This document shows positions 14,558 to 23,223 of a DNA stretch of 30,213 bases, piece after piece. Every line of letters starts with the position of its first letter. Within the stretch, counting starts at the first letter, position 1. The notes beneath the pieces were generated by a model. It was not told the DNA's origin and made no database searches. It was given only the letters and a program-made list of their open reading frames with translations. Origin of the DNA: an uncultured Faecalibacterium sp. (GTDB taxonomy: Bacteria > Bacillota > Clostridia > Oscillospirales > Ruminococcaceae); the NCBI GenBank assembly GCA_934512105.1, contig CAKSWQ010000026.1, positions 1 through 30,213 of the forward strand, written 5' to 3'. The position numbers were made by a program, and so were the translations under genes.

Positions 14558-15178
14558 ATGAAAGTTCTGCTTATCAACGGCAGCCCCCACGAGAAGGGCT
14601 GCACCTACACCGCCCTTTCCCTCATTGCCGGGGAGCTGAAAGCACAGGGCATCGAAACCGAGATCCTGCACGTCGGCGGCCAGCCCGTGGGCGGCTGCAT
14701 CGGCTGCGGCGGCTGCCGCAGCGGCAACGGGTGCGTGTTCGGCGGCGTAGTCAACGAGGCCATCGAGAAGGCAAAGACCGCCGACGCCTTTGTGTTCGGC
14801 AGCCCGGTGCACTACGCCTCCGCTGCAGGCAACATGGCAAGCTTTATGGACCGTCTGGCCTACGCGGGCGGCAAGTATCTGGCCTACAAGCCCGCTGCCG
14901 TCTGCTGCTCTGCCCGCCGCGCCGGCACCACCTCCACCCTTGACCAGCTGGTCAAGTACCCCCAGTTCTTCCACATGCCGCTGGTCAACAGCTCCTACTG
15001 GGCCATGGTGCACGGCTCCAACCCCGAGCAGGTACTGCAGGACGCCGAAGGCTGCGCCGTGATGCAGGAGCTGGGCCGCAACATGGCATGGCTGCTGCGC
15101 TGCATCGAGGCCGGCAAGGCCGCAGGCATCGACCACCCGCAGAACCCGCCCCGCCCCATGACCAGCTTTATCCGCTGA
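14558..15178 (+). CDS. Iron-sulfur flavoprotein-type NAD(P)H-dependent FMN reductase
   Basis: This 206-residue cytoplasmic flavodoxin-fold protein probably carries FMN and reduces quinones, flavins or similar acceptors; the substrate cannot be read from sequence. It starts MKVLLINGSPHEKGCTYTAL, the FMN phosphate loop of the family (6-20). Cysteines at 47, 50, 53 and 59 form a CX2CX2CX5C group, the compact cluster motif of iron-sulfur flavoproteins. FGSPVHYASAAGNMASFMDR (about 79-98) is the second flavin-contact segment. The ribosome binding site AAAGGAG precedes the ATG. It is a single-gene unit with its own promoter and terminator. Confidence 0.88.
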   Translation: MKVLLINGSPHEKGCTYTALSLIAGELKAQGIETEILHVGGQPVGGCIGCGGCRSGNGCVFGGVVNEAIEKAKTADAFVFGSPVHYASAAGNMASFMDRLAYAGGKYLAYKPAAVCCSARRAGTTSTLDQLVKYPQFFHMPLVNSSYWAMVHGSNPEQVLQDAEGCAVMQELGRNMAWLLRCIEAGKAAGIDHPQNPPRPMTSFIR

Positions 15179-15187
15179 AAATCACGC

Positions 15188-15240
15188 AAAAGACCGGAAC
15201 TGCTCTGCCCGCAAGGGGCAAGGCCGTTCCGGTCTTTTTA
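15188..15240 (+). terminator. Bidirectional terminator between flavoprotein and LRR genes
   Basis: A 13-bp stem AAAAGACCGGAAC with GTTCCGGTCTTTT encloses a smaller TGCCC...GGGGCA hairpin. It ends with five T on the plus strand and four on the minus strand. The genes on both sides converge on it. Confidence 0.85.
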
Positions 15241-15268
15241 TCGGGTCTGCTTTTCTGTTACGCGCAGC

Positions 15269-18200
15269 TTATGCCGCCACGTTCAGGTTTGCGTTGGGTG
15301 CCTTAAAGTCCACCGTGCGCTCAACAGGCTGACCCTCGGCATCCGTCCACTGCACACGCAGGGTGTAGCCGCCGCGCTTCACCTTGACGGTAAAGTGGCC
15401 GTTTGCGTCCGTGGTGGTCTGTGCTGTCACGCTGCCGTTCTTCAGCACCTGCACGCTGGCATTTGCCACCGGCTGGTCGGCAATCTTCACCGTGCCGCTG
15501 ACCTCTACGGGCATCATCAGCACCACACCGGCTACCGCTGCCACAGCTGCCACGCCGCCGATCAGGATAATGGCCGCGCCGCCGCCGTCACCGCCGCCGG
15601 AAGAGGGTTTGTCCCCGCCAGGATTGTCCGGCTTGTCCGGCTTGCCGGGATCGACCGTTGCATCGTCCTGTGCGCAGGCAACAATATACTTCATTTCTTC
15701 CGCGCCTGCGGTCGTGATAAACGGCACAGCCAGCTCGCCATCAGCATCTGCCGTAATCTGGTTAATGTAGATCAGGCTGTTCGCACCGAATGGATTGTAC
15801 TTTTCACGACTGACCAGCACCACATACTCTTTTCCTGCCTTGGCATTTTTAAAGGTTGCATAATAGGTGCCGCTCTTTTCCGTTGCAGTACCGGTAGTGA
15901 TGGAGTTCTCCACCGACGGGGCATCATCATCCAGACTTAACCGGCCGCCACCGCCACCGCCGCCAAAGGTGCCGCCGGAGGAATAGTTATAGTGGATCGT
16001 GGCTTCGGTCAATTTTTCGTTTTCCGAATAGATCTTGATCTCGCTCCATTCGCTCTGGGAGCCTGCATAATACACATCTTTTAGTCCGAAGCAATGGAAT
16101 GCACTTTCTCCAATCACTGTTACACTGGACGGGATCGTAATGCTCTCAAGGTCTGCACCATAGAATGTATACATACCGATCACTGTGATGCCATCCGGAA
16201 TCACAAAGTTTGAGATTCCTGTATTATAAAATGCAGATGTACCAATCTCGGTGATGCCAGACGGCATCACGACCTCTTTCAGATTATGGCAGTCTTTAAA
16301 CAATCCTGCGCTGATTTCAGTTACGCCGGACGGAATCGTAAAGGTTCCGGTCAGGTTCGTCTGCTCGAACGCATATGTACCAATGCTGGTCACACTATCT
16401 GGCAAATCCATCGAAGTAATAGCGGTTCCAGAAAACGCAGACTTTCCAATGGAAACCAGGTTTTTGGAGAGAGTCACATCCTTTAGGTTGTAGCACCAAT
16501 CAAATGCGTAATCCCCGATTTGTGTCACACTATCTGGAATCTTGATCGCTGTCAGGCCGCTGCACAGGTCAAAAGCATAGTCTCCAATACTTTTTGTTCC
16601 AGATGCAAGTTGAACACTTTCCAGGTTATCACAATCGCGGAATAGATAGGGCGGCACATCCACGATGCCCTGAGGCAGGGTCAGACTACCTTGCAGTGCG
16701 CTGCAGTATTCAAAGGCTCTCGCACCAATGGATACCAGCGCATCCGGCAGATTGATAGAAAGCAGTCCGTTGTCGTTCCAGAATGCCCGGCTGCCCAGCG
16801 TAGTCAGATTTGCGGGCAGCTGTACGTTCGTCAGGTTATGGCAATTCGCAAATGCGGAGTCTCCAATTTCCAGCAGACTGGACGGTAACTGCACTTCTGT
16901 CAGGTTCGAGCAATTGTAAAATGCAAATGCACCAATACTGGTTACGCCATCTTTTACAATGACCTTCTGCACATCGTCTGTATTCCAGGACGCCTGCGAG
17001 TAATCAGTCATTCTGCCTGTACCCTGAATAGTCAGCACGCCAGCATCATCCAGCGCCCAGGTCAGATTGGCACCACAACTGCCAGAAGTATGCTTTTCCG
17101 CGATATAGGAACGCGTTGCATTGGTTAGTGCATCATTGCCCGCAGCTATGCTGATCTTATTCCAGTCTTCTTCCGTACCGTAATAGAAAACTTTTGTCAA
17201 TGCGGTACAGTTTTTAAAGGCATCGCTGTAAATATTGGTCACCGTGTCCGGTAAGGTAATTGTTTCCAATGCGGTACAATCCTTAAACATCTCGCCGTCA
17301 ATTGATACCACACCATACATTAACGTTACAGTTTTCAATTTTTCGCAGCCAGAAAATACGAAATCGGACAATCCGTATACTGCAACGTTGCCAGGAATCG
17401 TAATAGAGGTCAGGCTCTTGCAATCCTTGAATGTGCCCATGTAGAGTCCTTCTAGCTTGTCTGAGAGATCGATGGATGCCAAAGAACTGCATTCCAAGAA
17501 TGCCATGCTGCCAATATAAGAAACATTTTCTCCACCGGAGACTGATACCAGATTTTTGCAGCCGCTGAATGCGGCACTGCCAATGCTTGTAACACTGCTG
17601 GGAATATCTAGGGTCTCTATCTTGCTTGCCGTGAATGCGAAGTCACTGATTCCGGTAATGCCCTCGTTCAGAACCAGTTTGTTGACCGGGGATTCACTCA
17701 TCAAATCGCTGAGCCAAGGCACACGCTCTGCATCGCCAAATAGTCCGGAACCATATTCATACATATCTCCGGTGCCACTGATGGTCAAAGTGCCGTTTGC
17801 ATCCAGCTTCCAGGTCAGGTTATCGCCGCACTTGCCGGAGCCAACGGTTTCGCCGGTATCACCGGTATCGGGATTTTTATTATCCACCGCAAATTCCACG
17901 GTCTGTGCGCGGTTGCCAACTGTGACATCCTGCGTATATTCCTTGTTATTGGCAAAAAGTTTTACCGTGTAGCTGCCCGGTTCAAGGAACATATTGTACT
18001 CGCCGTTTGCATCCAGCTTGTTGCTGAGAACTGCGCCGCCGCCCTTTGTTACGCTAAGCACTGCATTTGCACCGTTAGTGCCCGCCGCAACTTTCACGCG
18101 GTAGGTGCGATAGGGGCAGGCGCCCCAGCCAAATTCATCATGTACTACCGAGTAATACGCCTCGCCGATCTGCCAGTTTGTGGTAAACAGCTGCTTATCC

Positions 18201-19969
18201 CACTGCGATTTTACCGACACGACTAAAACCTGAAGAGATACTTTTAAGTGTACGGTAAGCTCTGCCGAACCGGTCAGGTTAAAGGTCATACAATAATCGC
18301 AGGTATGCAGGCTCTCCTTTGCCGGGTCTTCTTCGTCTGCTTCCAGCAGCTTAAAGTTACCGGTAACGCCAATGCGTGCATCCATCGTGACATCCACGAC
18401 TTTCCACAGCACATAGGTTTCAGGATTCAGGTTAATACCAACATACAAAGAACCCTTTGCCTCGGTATACAGCTCACACTCAGCAGGCTTGCTGGTATCG
18501 GTCACGGTACCGTTTTTCACGTCCGTGCCGGTAAAGGTATATTCAAAACCGTTGTATTTGTTTGCCTTGAAAGTAAACTCCACATAGGCATCTGCCGTCA
18601 CCTCTATGGTCGGCTTAATGCCTGCATACAGACCAATGAGCGAGTTTGTGTAACCCAATTCACCGATCTCAAATGCTTCATTGTACTTACCGGTCAAGGT
18701 AACTGTACCTGTCAGCCCGGTATCCAGATGCGTACTGATGTACTTTTCTTCGCCATCCAGCATTACCTTGATGCCATATCCAAGCGTAGCATACACACCG
18801 CCCGTGATCTTCAGGCTGCCAAGTTCCTTATTTACTACCAGCTCCTTGCCGATAGAATCATCTTTGCCGATTTCCTTGCCATTTTCCATGCCAAGAGCTG
18901 CCGGAACAGCAGTCATACCGGCATAGGTCACGCCCTCTGCAGAGCCCTGTTCATATTCAAAGTCCTCTGTGGACGCAGAATCTTCGATCTTCAGTACAGC
19001 AAAAACTTCACTCAGGTCGATATCTTCATCGCCCGTAATGGTAGCTGTTGTGCCGGAAACCGAAATATCTTTGACCTTTACGATCAGCATTCCGCCCTCG
19101 TCCTGCGGATATACCAGAATATCACCCGGCTGCAAACCCAAAACCCGGCTGTCGGCATTTTCGATCACATAGGTCAGGCTTTCATCATCCTGCATTGCCA
19201 CCCGGTTTTCGTCCGGTGCAGCACCTTCCGGTTTCAGCAGTTCCACGCCCTCGTTGACCACTGCAAAGTTCGTCGTCACATCACCATCCAGATTGATGGT
19301 GCGCGCTTCATCAAAGTCGTTGATGGTCGCATCTTCCAGTTCCTGCATTCCGCCAGTGTACTGGTTGCTGACAAACGCATTGCACAGCGGCTCATAGGTA
19401 CTATAATCCAGCAGATATGCCTTTACCACAAAGCTGGAAGGAATATCGCCTGTCAGTTTGACCTCGTCCGTTCTTGCTTTGCCGTCCTGGCAAAAAAACG
19501 TTGCAATTCGTCCGCTGGCAACCATTTCCTGCTCTGTGTCATCGGTATAGATAGCCACCACAAGGTTTTCCATCATATCCGATACATATTCCACCGTAGC
19601 CGTATTGCCACTGACTGTTACACCGATGATCTTTTTTGTACCGTCACCGGTGCCGTTGGTCTGCTGCTCGTCCATACCAGCAAGCAGCAATTTGCCAAAG
19701 CTGTCAGTTGCCTCCATCGATACGTCAGAAGTATCCACTTTCGCCTGACTGGTCTGCTCCTGCTCCGTTTGGGCAGAGGCTGCCTGCAAAAACGGGTCCG
19801 ACACAATGGCTCTCGCCGTTTCCTCGTCCAGCTGGGACGAGGAAGGTTCGTCGGTTTCTTCCACTGCAACAATAGATGCCGCATCGCTGTCCGCAGCCGC
19901 AAAAGCAGCCACAGGCGCAATGTTCAGCGCCATTGCCAGTGTCAGAAACACCGCAAGGATTCGTTTCAT
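15269..19969 (-). CDS. Large secreted BspA-type leucine-rich-repeat surface protein
   Basis: This 1566-residue protein has a signal peptide (1-25, ending AFAA) and a long beta-rich region. About 622-695 is a carboxypeptidase-regulatory-like domain. Two modules follow, each opening with CGxNLTWxLDxxGxLTIxGTG (714-734 and 965-985) and continuing as BspA/LRR_5 repeats (about 760-935 and 1000-1320; IPxSVTxIGxxAFxxC units). Each module ends in a similar cap (YYGTEEDWNKI, YYAGSQSEWSEI). Then come a Gly run (1336-1342), a Pro/Lys/Asp/Gly linker, a hydrophobic segment (about 1465-1487) and another small beta domain (1488-1566). Such repeats mediate adhesion in other species; a role here is inference. 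The coding DNA is visibly more AT-rich than its neighbours, suggesting transfer or relaxed codon use. No sortase motif is seen. Confidence 0.88.
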   Translation of the reverse strand: MKRILAVFLTLAMALNIAPVAAFAAADSDAASIVAVEETDEPSSSQLDEETARAIVSDPFLQAASAQTEQEQTSQAKVDTSDVSMEATDSFGKLLLAGMDEQQTNGTGDGTKKIIGVTVSGNTATVEYVSDMMENLVVAIYTDDTEQEMVASGRIATFFCQDGKARTDEVKLTGDIPSSFVVKAYLLDYSTYEPLCNAFVSNQYTGGMQELEDATINDFDEARTINLDGDVTTNFAVVNEGVELLKPEGAAPDENRVAMQDDESLTYVIENADSRVLGLQPGDILVYPQDEGGMLIVKVKDISVSGTTATITGDEDIDLSEVFAVLKIEDSASTEDFEYEQGSAEGVTYAGMTAVPAALGMENGKEIGKDDSIGKELVVNKELGSLKITGGVYATLGYGIKVMLDGEEKYISTHLDTGLTGTVTLTGKYNEAFEIGELGYTNSLIGLYAGIKPTIEVTADAYVEFTFKANKYNGFEYTFTGTDVKNGTVTDTSKPAECELYTEAKGSLYVGINLNPETYVLWKVVDVTMDARIGVTGNFKLLEADEEDPAKESLHTCDYCMTFNLTGSAELTVHLKVSLQVLVVSVKSQWDKQLFTTNWQIGEAYYSVVHDEFGWGACPYRTYRVKVAAGTNGANAVLSVTKGGGAVLSNKLDANGEYNMFLEPGSYTVKLFANNKEYTQDVTVGNRAQTVEFAVDNKNPDTGDTGETVGSGKCGDNLTWKLDANGTLTISGTGDMYEYGSGLFGDAERVPWLSDLMSESPVNKLVLNEGITGISDFAFTASKIETLDIPSSVTSIGSAAFSGCKNLVSVSGGENVSYIGSMAFLECSSLASIDLSDKLEGLYMGTFKDCKSLTSITIPGNVAVYGLSDFVFSGCEKLKTVTLMYGVVSIDGEMFKDCTALETITLPDTVTNIYSDAFKNCTALTKVFYYGTEEDWNKISIAAGNDALTNATRSYIAEKHTSGSCGANLTWALDDAGVLTIQGTGRMTDYSQASWNTDDVQKVIVKDGVTSIGAFAFYNCSNLTEVQLPSSLLEIGDSAFANCHNLTNVQLPANLTTLGSRAFWNDNGLLSINLPDALVSIGARAFEYCSALQGSLTLPQGIVDVPPYLFRDCDNLESVQLASGTKSIGDYAFDLCSGLTAIKIPDSVTQIGDYAFDWCYNLKDVTLSKNLVSIGKSAFSGTAITSMDLPDSVTSIGTYAFEQTNLTGTFTIPSGVTEISAGLFKDCHNLKEVVMPSGITEIGTSAFYNTGISNFVIPDGITVIGMYTFYGADLESITIPSSVTVIGESAFHCFGLKDVYYAGSQSEWSEIKIYSENEKLTEATIHYNYSSGGTFGGGGGGGRLSLDDDAPSVENSITTGTATEKSGTYYATFKNAKAGKEYVVLVSREKYNPFGANSLIYINQITADADGELAVPFITTAGAEEMKYIVACAQDDATVDPGKPDKPDNPGGDKPSSGGGDGGGAAIILIGGVAAVAAVAGVVLMMPVEVSGTVKIADQPVANASVQVLKNGSVTAQTTTDANGHFTVKVKRGGYTLRVQWTDAEGQPVERTVDFKAPNANLNVAA

Positions 19970-19998
19970 CGTTCATGATTCCTTTCTATTGATTTTTA

Positions 19999-20016
19999 AA
20001 GTGCATTTGCGCACTT
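19999..20016 (-). other. Hairpin at the 5' end of the LRR mRNA
   Basis: A six-bp stem AAGTGC with GCACTT and a six-base loop begins about four bases after the expected transcription start and lies before the ribosome binding site AAAGGA. It may protect the mRNA end. Confidence 0.4.
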
Positions 20017-20026
20017 CTGTGCTTAT

Positions 20027-20054
20027 TTTATACCTGTTTTCCTCCGTTCCGCAA
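20027..20054 (-). promoter_or_regulatory. Probable promoter of the LRR gene
   Basis: The minus strand has -35 TTGCGG (20049-20054), a 16-base spacer and -10 TATAAA (20027-20032). The leader is about 50 bases. Confidence 0.6.
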
Positions 20055-20144
20055 CCAGTTCTTGGCAGTTTTGGCTTCTATTTTCACATTTCGTCCAAAC
20101 CACCAAAGTTTCGATTTTGTTTCTGTGCAGTTTGCTTTTTTGCA

Positions 20145-20208
20145 GAACGCATTCTTTGCGCTTGCTCCACTTTTTGCGCAAAAAGCTGTAAAACAGCCCC
20201 GCGAATGC
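20145..20208. promoter_or_regulatory. Palindromes in the divergent LRR / glycosidase region
   Basis: The 305-base gap between the two divergent genes holds a perfect 16-bp palindrome CTTTTTGCGCAAAAAG (20170-20185). It abuts GCTGT-AAA-ACAGC (20185-20197) and is flanked by GCATTC (20148-20153) and its complement GAATGC (20203-20208). These could be operator sites. A clear plus-strand promoter for the glycosidase gene was not found; TATAAG at about 20242 is the only -10-like sequence. Confidence 0.4.
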
Positions 20209-20274
20209 TTTTTTCGTTCATAACTTTGTGATACCATACCTCTATAAGCTTATCACTCAGACGGAGATCCTGCT

Positions 20275-22674
20275 ATGGAACACTACGATTGGAACGAGGG
20301 CTGGCTGTTTGCCCCCACATTTGACCCGGCGCTGGTGCGCCCGGAGTGCCCGGAGCTTTCCCTTACCCCGGTGCGGCTGCCGCACACGGTCAAGCCGCTG
20401 CCCTATAACTATTGCAGCGAGAACGACTACCAGCGCCTGTGCGGCTACCGGCGGGAGTTTTTTGCGCCCAAGGAGTGGCTGGGCCGCACCGTGCTGCTTA
20501 CCTTTGGGGCGGTGGCGCACGACGCCACCGTGTTCTGCAACGGGCGGCGGGTGTTCCACCATGGCTGCGGCTACACCGCCTTTACGGTAGACCTGACCGG
20601 CGCGCTGCGTCTGGGACAGAAGAACGTGGTGGCTGTGCGCTGCGACAGCCGGGAGGATCTGAACATCCCGCCCTTCGGCGGGCAGCTGGATGCGCTGACC
20701 TACGGCGGCATCTACCGCGCCGTCAGTCTGGATATCAAGGAGCCCGCCTACCTGCGGGACGTGTTCATTGAGGCAAAGGCCGAGGGCGATTTCCGCATCT
20801 ACACCGCCACCGTGGGCGAGACGGTCGGCTGCACCCTGCAAGCCGAGATCCGCAGCCCCGCCGGGAGCCGGGCAGTGTACAGCGGCGAGCTTTCGCTGCC
20901 CATCACCGGCACGCTGAACAATGTGCACCCGTGGAGCCTGGAGCACCCCACCCTGTACACCCTGACCGTGCGGCTCATCCGCCCCGGCACCGGCGGTCTG
21001 CCAGACCGGGTGCTGGACGAAAAGACCGTGCGGTTCGGCTTCCGCACCGTGCAGTTTGTGGCGGGCGGGCTGTACCTGAACGGGCAGCGGGTGGAGCTGC
21101 GCGGTCTTGACCGGCACCAGAGCTACCCCTATCAGGGCTACGCCATGCCGGACAGCCTCCAGCGGCTGGACGCCCAGCTGCTGAAAAAGGAGCTGGGCTG
21201 CAACGCCGTGCGCACCTGCTATGCGCCCCCCAGCCCGGCGTTTCTGGACGCCTGCGACGAGCTGGGTCTGCTGGTGTTCCCCGAGATGCCCGGCTGGCAG
21301 CACATCGGCGATGAGGTGTGGCAGGCACAGGCGCTGCAAAACTGCCGGGAGATGGTGTGCCAGTACCGCAGCCACCCCAGCGTGTTTTTGTGGGGTGCCC
21401 GCATCAGCGGCAGCCCCGACAACGAGGCCTTTTATAAGCGCACCAACGAGGCCATCCACCGGCTGGACCCCACCCGCCCCACGGCGGGCAGCCGCAGCAA
21501 CCGCAAAAGCCAGCTGCTGGAGGACGTGTACGCCTACAACGATTATTCCTACGCCGGGCGCGGCACAGGCTGCGAGAACCGCGCCGCCGTGACCCCCGAC
21601 ACCCGCAAGGGCTACCTTATCAGCGAGTTCGGCGGACAGAACTTCCCCGCCAAGCCCTTTGACGACGAGCCACACCGTCTGGTGCAGGCGCTGCACCACG
21701 CCGCCGTGCTCAACGACAGCATCGCCCAGCCGGGCGTGGCGGGCAGCTTTGGCTGGTGCATGACCGACTACAACACCCACCGGGAGTTCGGCAGCGGCGA
21801 CCGCATCTGCTACCACGGCGTGATGGATCTGTTCCGCAACCCGAAGCTCTCCGCCGCCGTCTACGCCAGCCAGAAAACGCCCCGTGCCCCCTCCGACATC
21901 GTGCTGGAGGTCTCCTCTGCCATGACGCTGGGCGACCTGCCCGGCGGCGCAGCCGCCGCCTGCTGGGTGTTCACCAACGCCGAGAGCGTGCGGCTGTACC
22001 GCGGCAACGACTTTGTGGCCGAGTTTGCCCCCGACCGCCGGGGACGCTTTGCCGCCCTGCCCCACCCGCCCATCGAGATCAACGATTTTGTGGGTTCGCT
22101 GCTGGAAAAGTACGAGGGCATGGATCACGCCACCGCCGTGCAGGCTGCCGCCATCCTTAACGAATTGCGGCGGGACGCCATGGTGCTTTCGCCCCTTTCC
22201 AAGGCGCGGATGCTCTCGCTGCGGCTGAGCTGGAACGAGCTGATGCGGATGTACTACAAGTACATCGGTGTGCTGGGCAGTTCCGCGCCGGTGTACCGGT
22301 TCGAGGCGGTATGGCATGGCCGCGCCGTGCGCACCGTGGTGCGGGAGCCGGTGCAGAGCGTCCGGCTGGAATGCACCGTGCATAATCCCCTGCTGACCGA
22401 TGGCCCCACATGGGACTGCGCCGCCGTCAGCCTGCGCGCCATCGACCAGAACGGCAATCTGCTGCCCTACTGCGGCGAGGCCGTCTGCCTGTCTGTGGAA
22501 GGGCCGCTGAAAATTTTAGGCCCCAGTGTAGTGCCCCTGCGGGGCGGCATGGCAGGCACCTACCTTGCCACCACTGGCGAGGCCGGACGCGCCGTGCTGC
22601 ACTGCCGCATGGAGGGCGCACTGGACACGGAAGCGGTGCTTACCGTGCGCAGCCGGGAGGAGCAAAGCGGTTAA
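20275..22674 (+). CDS. Glycoside hydrolase family 2 protein with altered acid/base motif
   Basis: This 799-residue protein has the GH2 layout: a sugar-binding domain (about 5-160), an Ig-like domain (about 165-262), a TIM barrel (about 263-535) and C-terminal beta domains with an Ile/Glu-rich helical insert. There is no signal peptide, so it is cytoplasmic. Landmarks are RGLDRHQSYPYQG (276-288), VFPEMPGWQHIGD (334-346), HPSVFLWG (367-374), the nucleophile region YLISEFGG with Glu451, and FGWCMTDYNTHREFGSGDR (492-510). Where related enzymes have the acid/base pair Asn-Glu (RINES), this protein reads RISGS (376-380), and SHYP is CYAP (314-317). Substrate cannot be told; activity is doubtful or altered. 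GGAG lies eight bases before the ATG. Confidence 0.88.
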   Translation: MEHYDWNEGWLFAPTFDPALVRPECPELSLTPVRLPHTVKPLPYNYCSENDYQRLCGYRREFFAPKEWLGRTVLLTFGAVAHDATVFCNGRRVFHHGCGYTAFTVDLTGALRLGQKNVVAVRCDSREDLNIPPFGGQLDALTYGGIYRAVSLDIKEPAYLRDVFIEAKAEGDFRIYTATVGETVGCTLQAEIRSPAGSRAVYSGELSLPITGTLNNVHPWSLEHPTLYTLTVRLIRPGTGGLPDRVLDEKTVRFGFRTVQFVAGGLYLNGQRVELRGLDRHQSYPYQGYAMPDSLQRLDAQLLKKELGCNAVRTCYAPPSPAFLDACDELGLLVFPEMPGWQHIGDEVWQAQALQNCREMVCQYRSHPSVFLWGARISGSPDNEAFYKRTNEAIHRLDPTRPTAGSRSNRKSQLLEDVYAYNDYSYAGRGTGCENRAAVTPDTRKGYLISEFGGQNFPAKPFDDEPHRLVQALHHAAVLNDSIAQPGVAGSFGWCMTDYNTHREFGSGDRICYHGVMDLFRNPKLSAAVYASQKTPRAPSDIVLEVSSAMTLGDLPGGAAAACWVFTNAESVRLYRGNDFVAEFAPDRRGRFAALPHPPIEINDFVGSLLEKYEGMDHATAVQAAAILNELRRDAMVLSPLSKARMLSLRLSWNELMRMYYKYIGVLGSSAPVYRFEAVWHGRAVRTVVREPVQSVRLECTVHNPLLTDGPTWDCAAVSLRAIDQNGNLLPYCGEAVCLSVEGPLKILGPSVVPLRGGMAGTYLATTGEAGRAVLHCRMEGALDTEAVLTVRSREEQSG

Positions 22675-22755
22675 TTGCCGTCCTTTCATGATAGATTTGC
22701 AGTCTGTTCAAAATTTTATCATGGTTGGCTGATATCCTAGAAGTACAAAGTATTC

Positions 22756-22780
22756 CGCAGGGCGGCGCTGCTGCCCTGCG
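22756..22780 (+). other. GC-rich hairpin after the glycosidase gene
   Basis: CGCAGGGC pairs with GCCCTGCG around a nine-base GC loop, followed by only three T. It lies 80 bases after the GH2 stop and 42 before the next gene. It could be a weak terminator or a leader structure of the next operon. The rest of the 147-base gap shows no convincing promoter. Confidence 0.45.
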
Positions 22781-22821
22781 TTTCCGTGTGTAAAGCCCCA
22801 GAGAAGAGGATGCGAAAACCT

Positions 22822-23217
22822 ATGAGAGAAAAATTCCGTCGATTCATGATCGGGCGCTACGGCACCGATGGCCTGAACCAGTTTCTGAGCATGAGTTCCA
22901 TCGTGATGCTGCTGGTGTCGCTGCTTACCCGCGTTTCCCTGTTCACATGGCTGGGCGCGGCACTGCTGATTTTGTGCTACTACCGCAGCCTGAGCCGCAA
23001 CATCTCCAAGCGCACCGAGGAGAACTACCGCTTTTACAGCCTGAAGGACCGGTTCAGCAACAAGTTCCGCAGCCTGAAGGAGCAGTGGGCCAACCGCAAG
23101 CTGTACCACTACTACCGCTGCCCCCAGTGTCGCCAAAAGCTGCGCGTGCCCCGGGGACGCGGACGCATCCAGATCTCCTGCCCGCGCTGCGGCACCCAGT
23201 TCATCAAAAAGAGCTGA
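22822..23217 (+). CDS. Small membrane protein with C-terminal zinc ribbon
   Basis: This protein of about 131 residues has a basic N-terminus (REKFRRFMIGRYG), two close hydrophobic segments (about 22-36 and 41-54), a basic linker and a CPQC...CPRCG zinc ribbon (Cys 100, 103, 120, 123) on the cytoplasmic side. Function is unknown. The start is uncertain. ATG at 22822 gives the N-terminus I expect for this family. An ATG at 22810 touches the purine-rich AGAAGAGG, and a GTG at 22786 has no ribosome binding site. It is followed after six bases by the DUF5685-type gene, so the two are an operon. Confidence 0.75.
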   Translation: MREKFRRFMIGRYGTDGLNQFLSMSSIVMLLVSLLTRVSLFTWLGAALLILCYYRSLSRNISKRTEENYRFYSLKDRFSNKFRSLKEQWANRKLYHYYRCPQCRQKLRVPRGRGRIQISCPRCGTQFIKKS

Positions 23218-23223
23218 GCCGCC

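Noticed and set aside
18248..19978. A 576-codon plus-strand open frame opposite the LRR gene
   Set aside because: It has no ribosome binding site and no motif. The minus strand has a signal peptide and repeats.
20257..22383. A 708-codon open frame on the minus strand opposite the GH2 gene
   Set aside because: Its composition is His/Ala/Gly-rich with no motifs, and the plus strand carries a clear GH2 protein with ribosome binding site.
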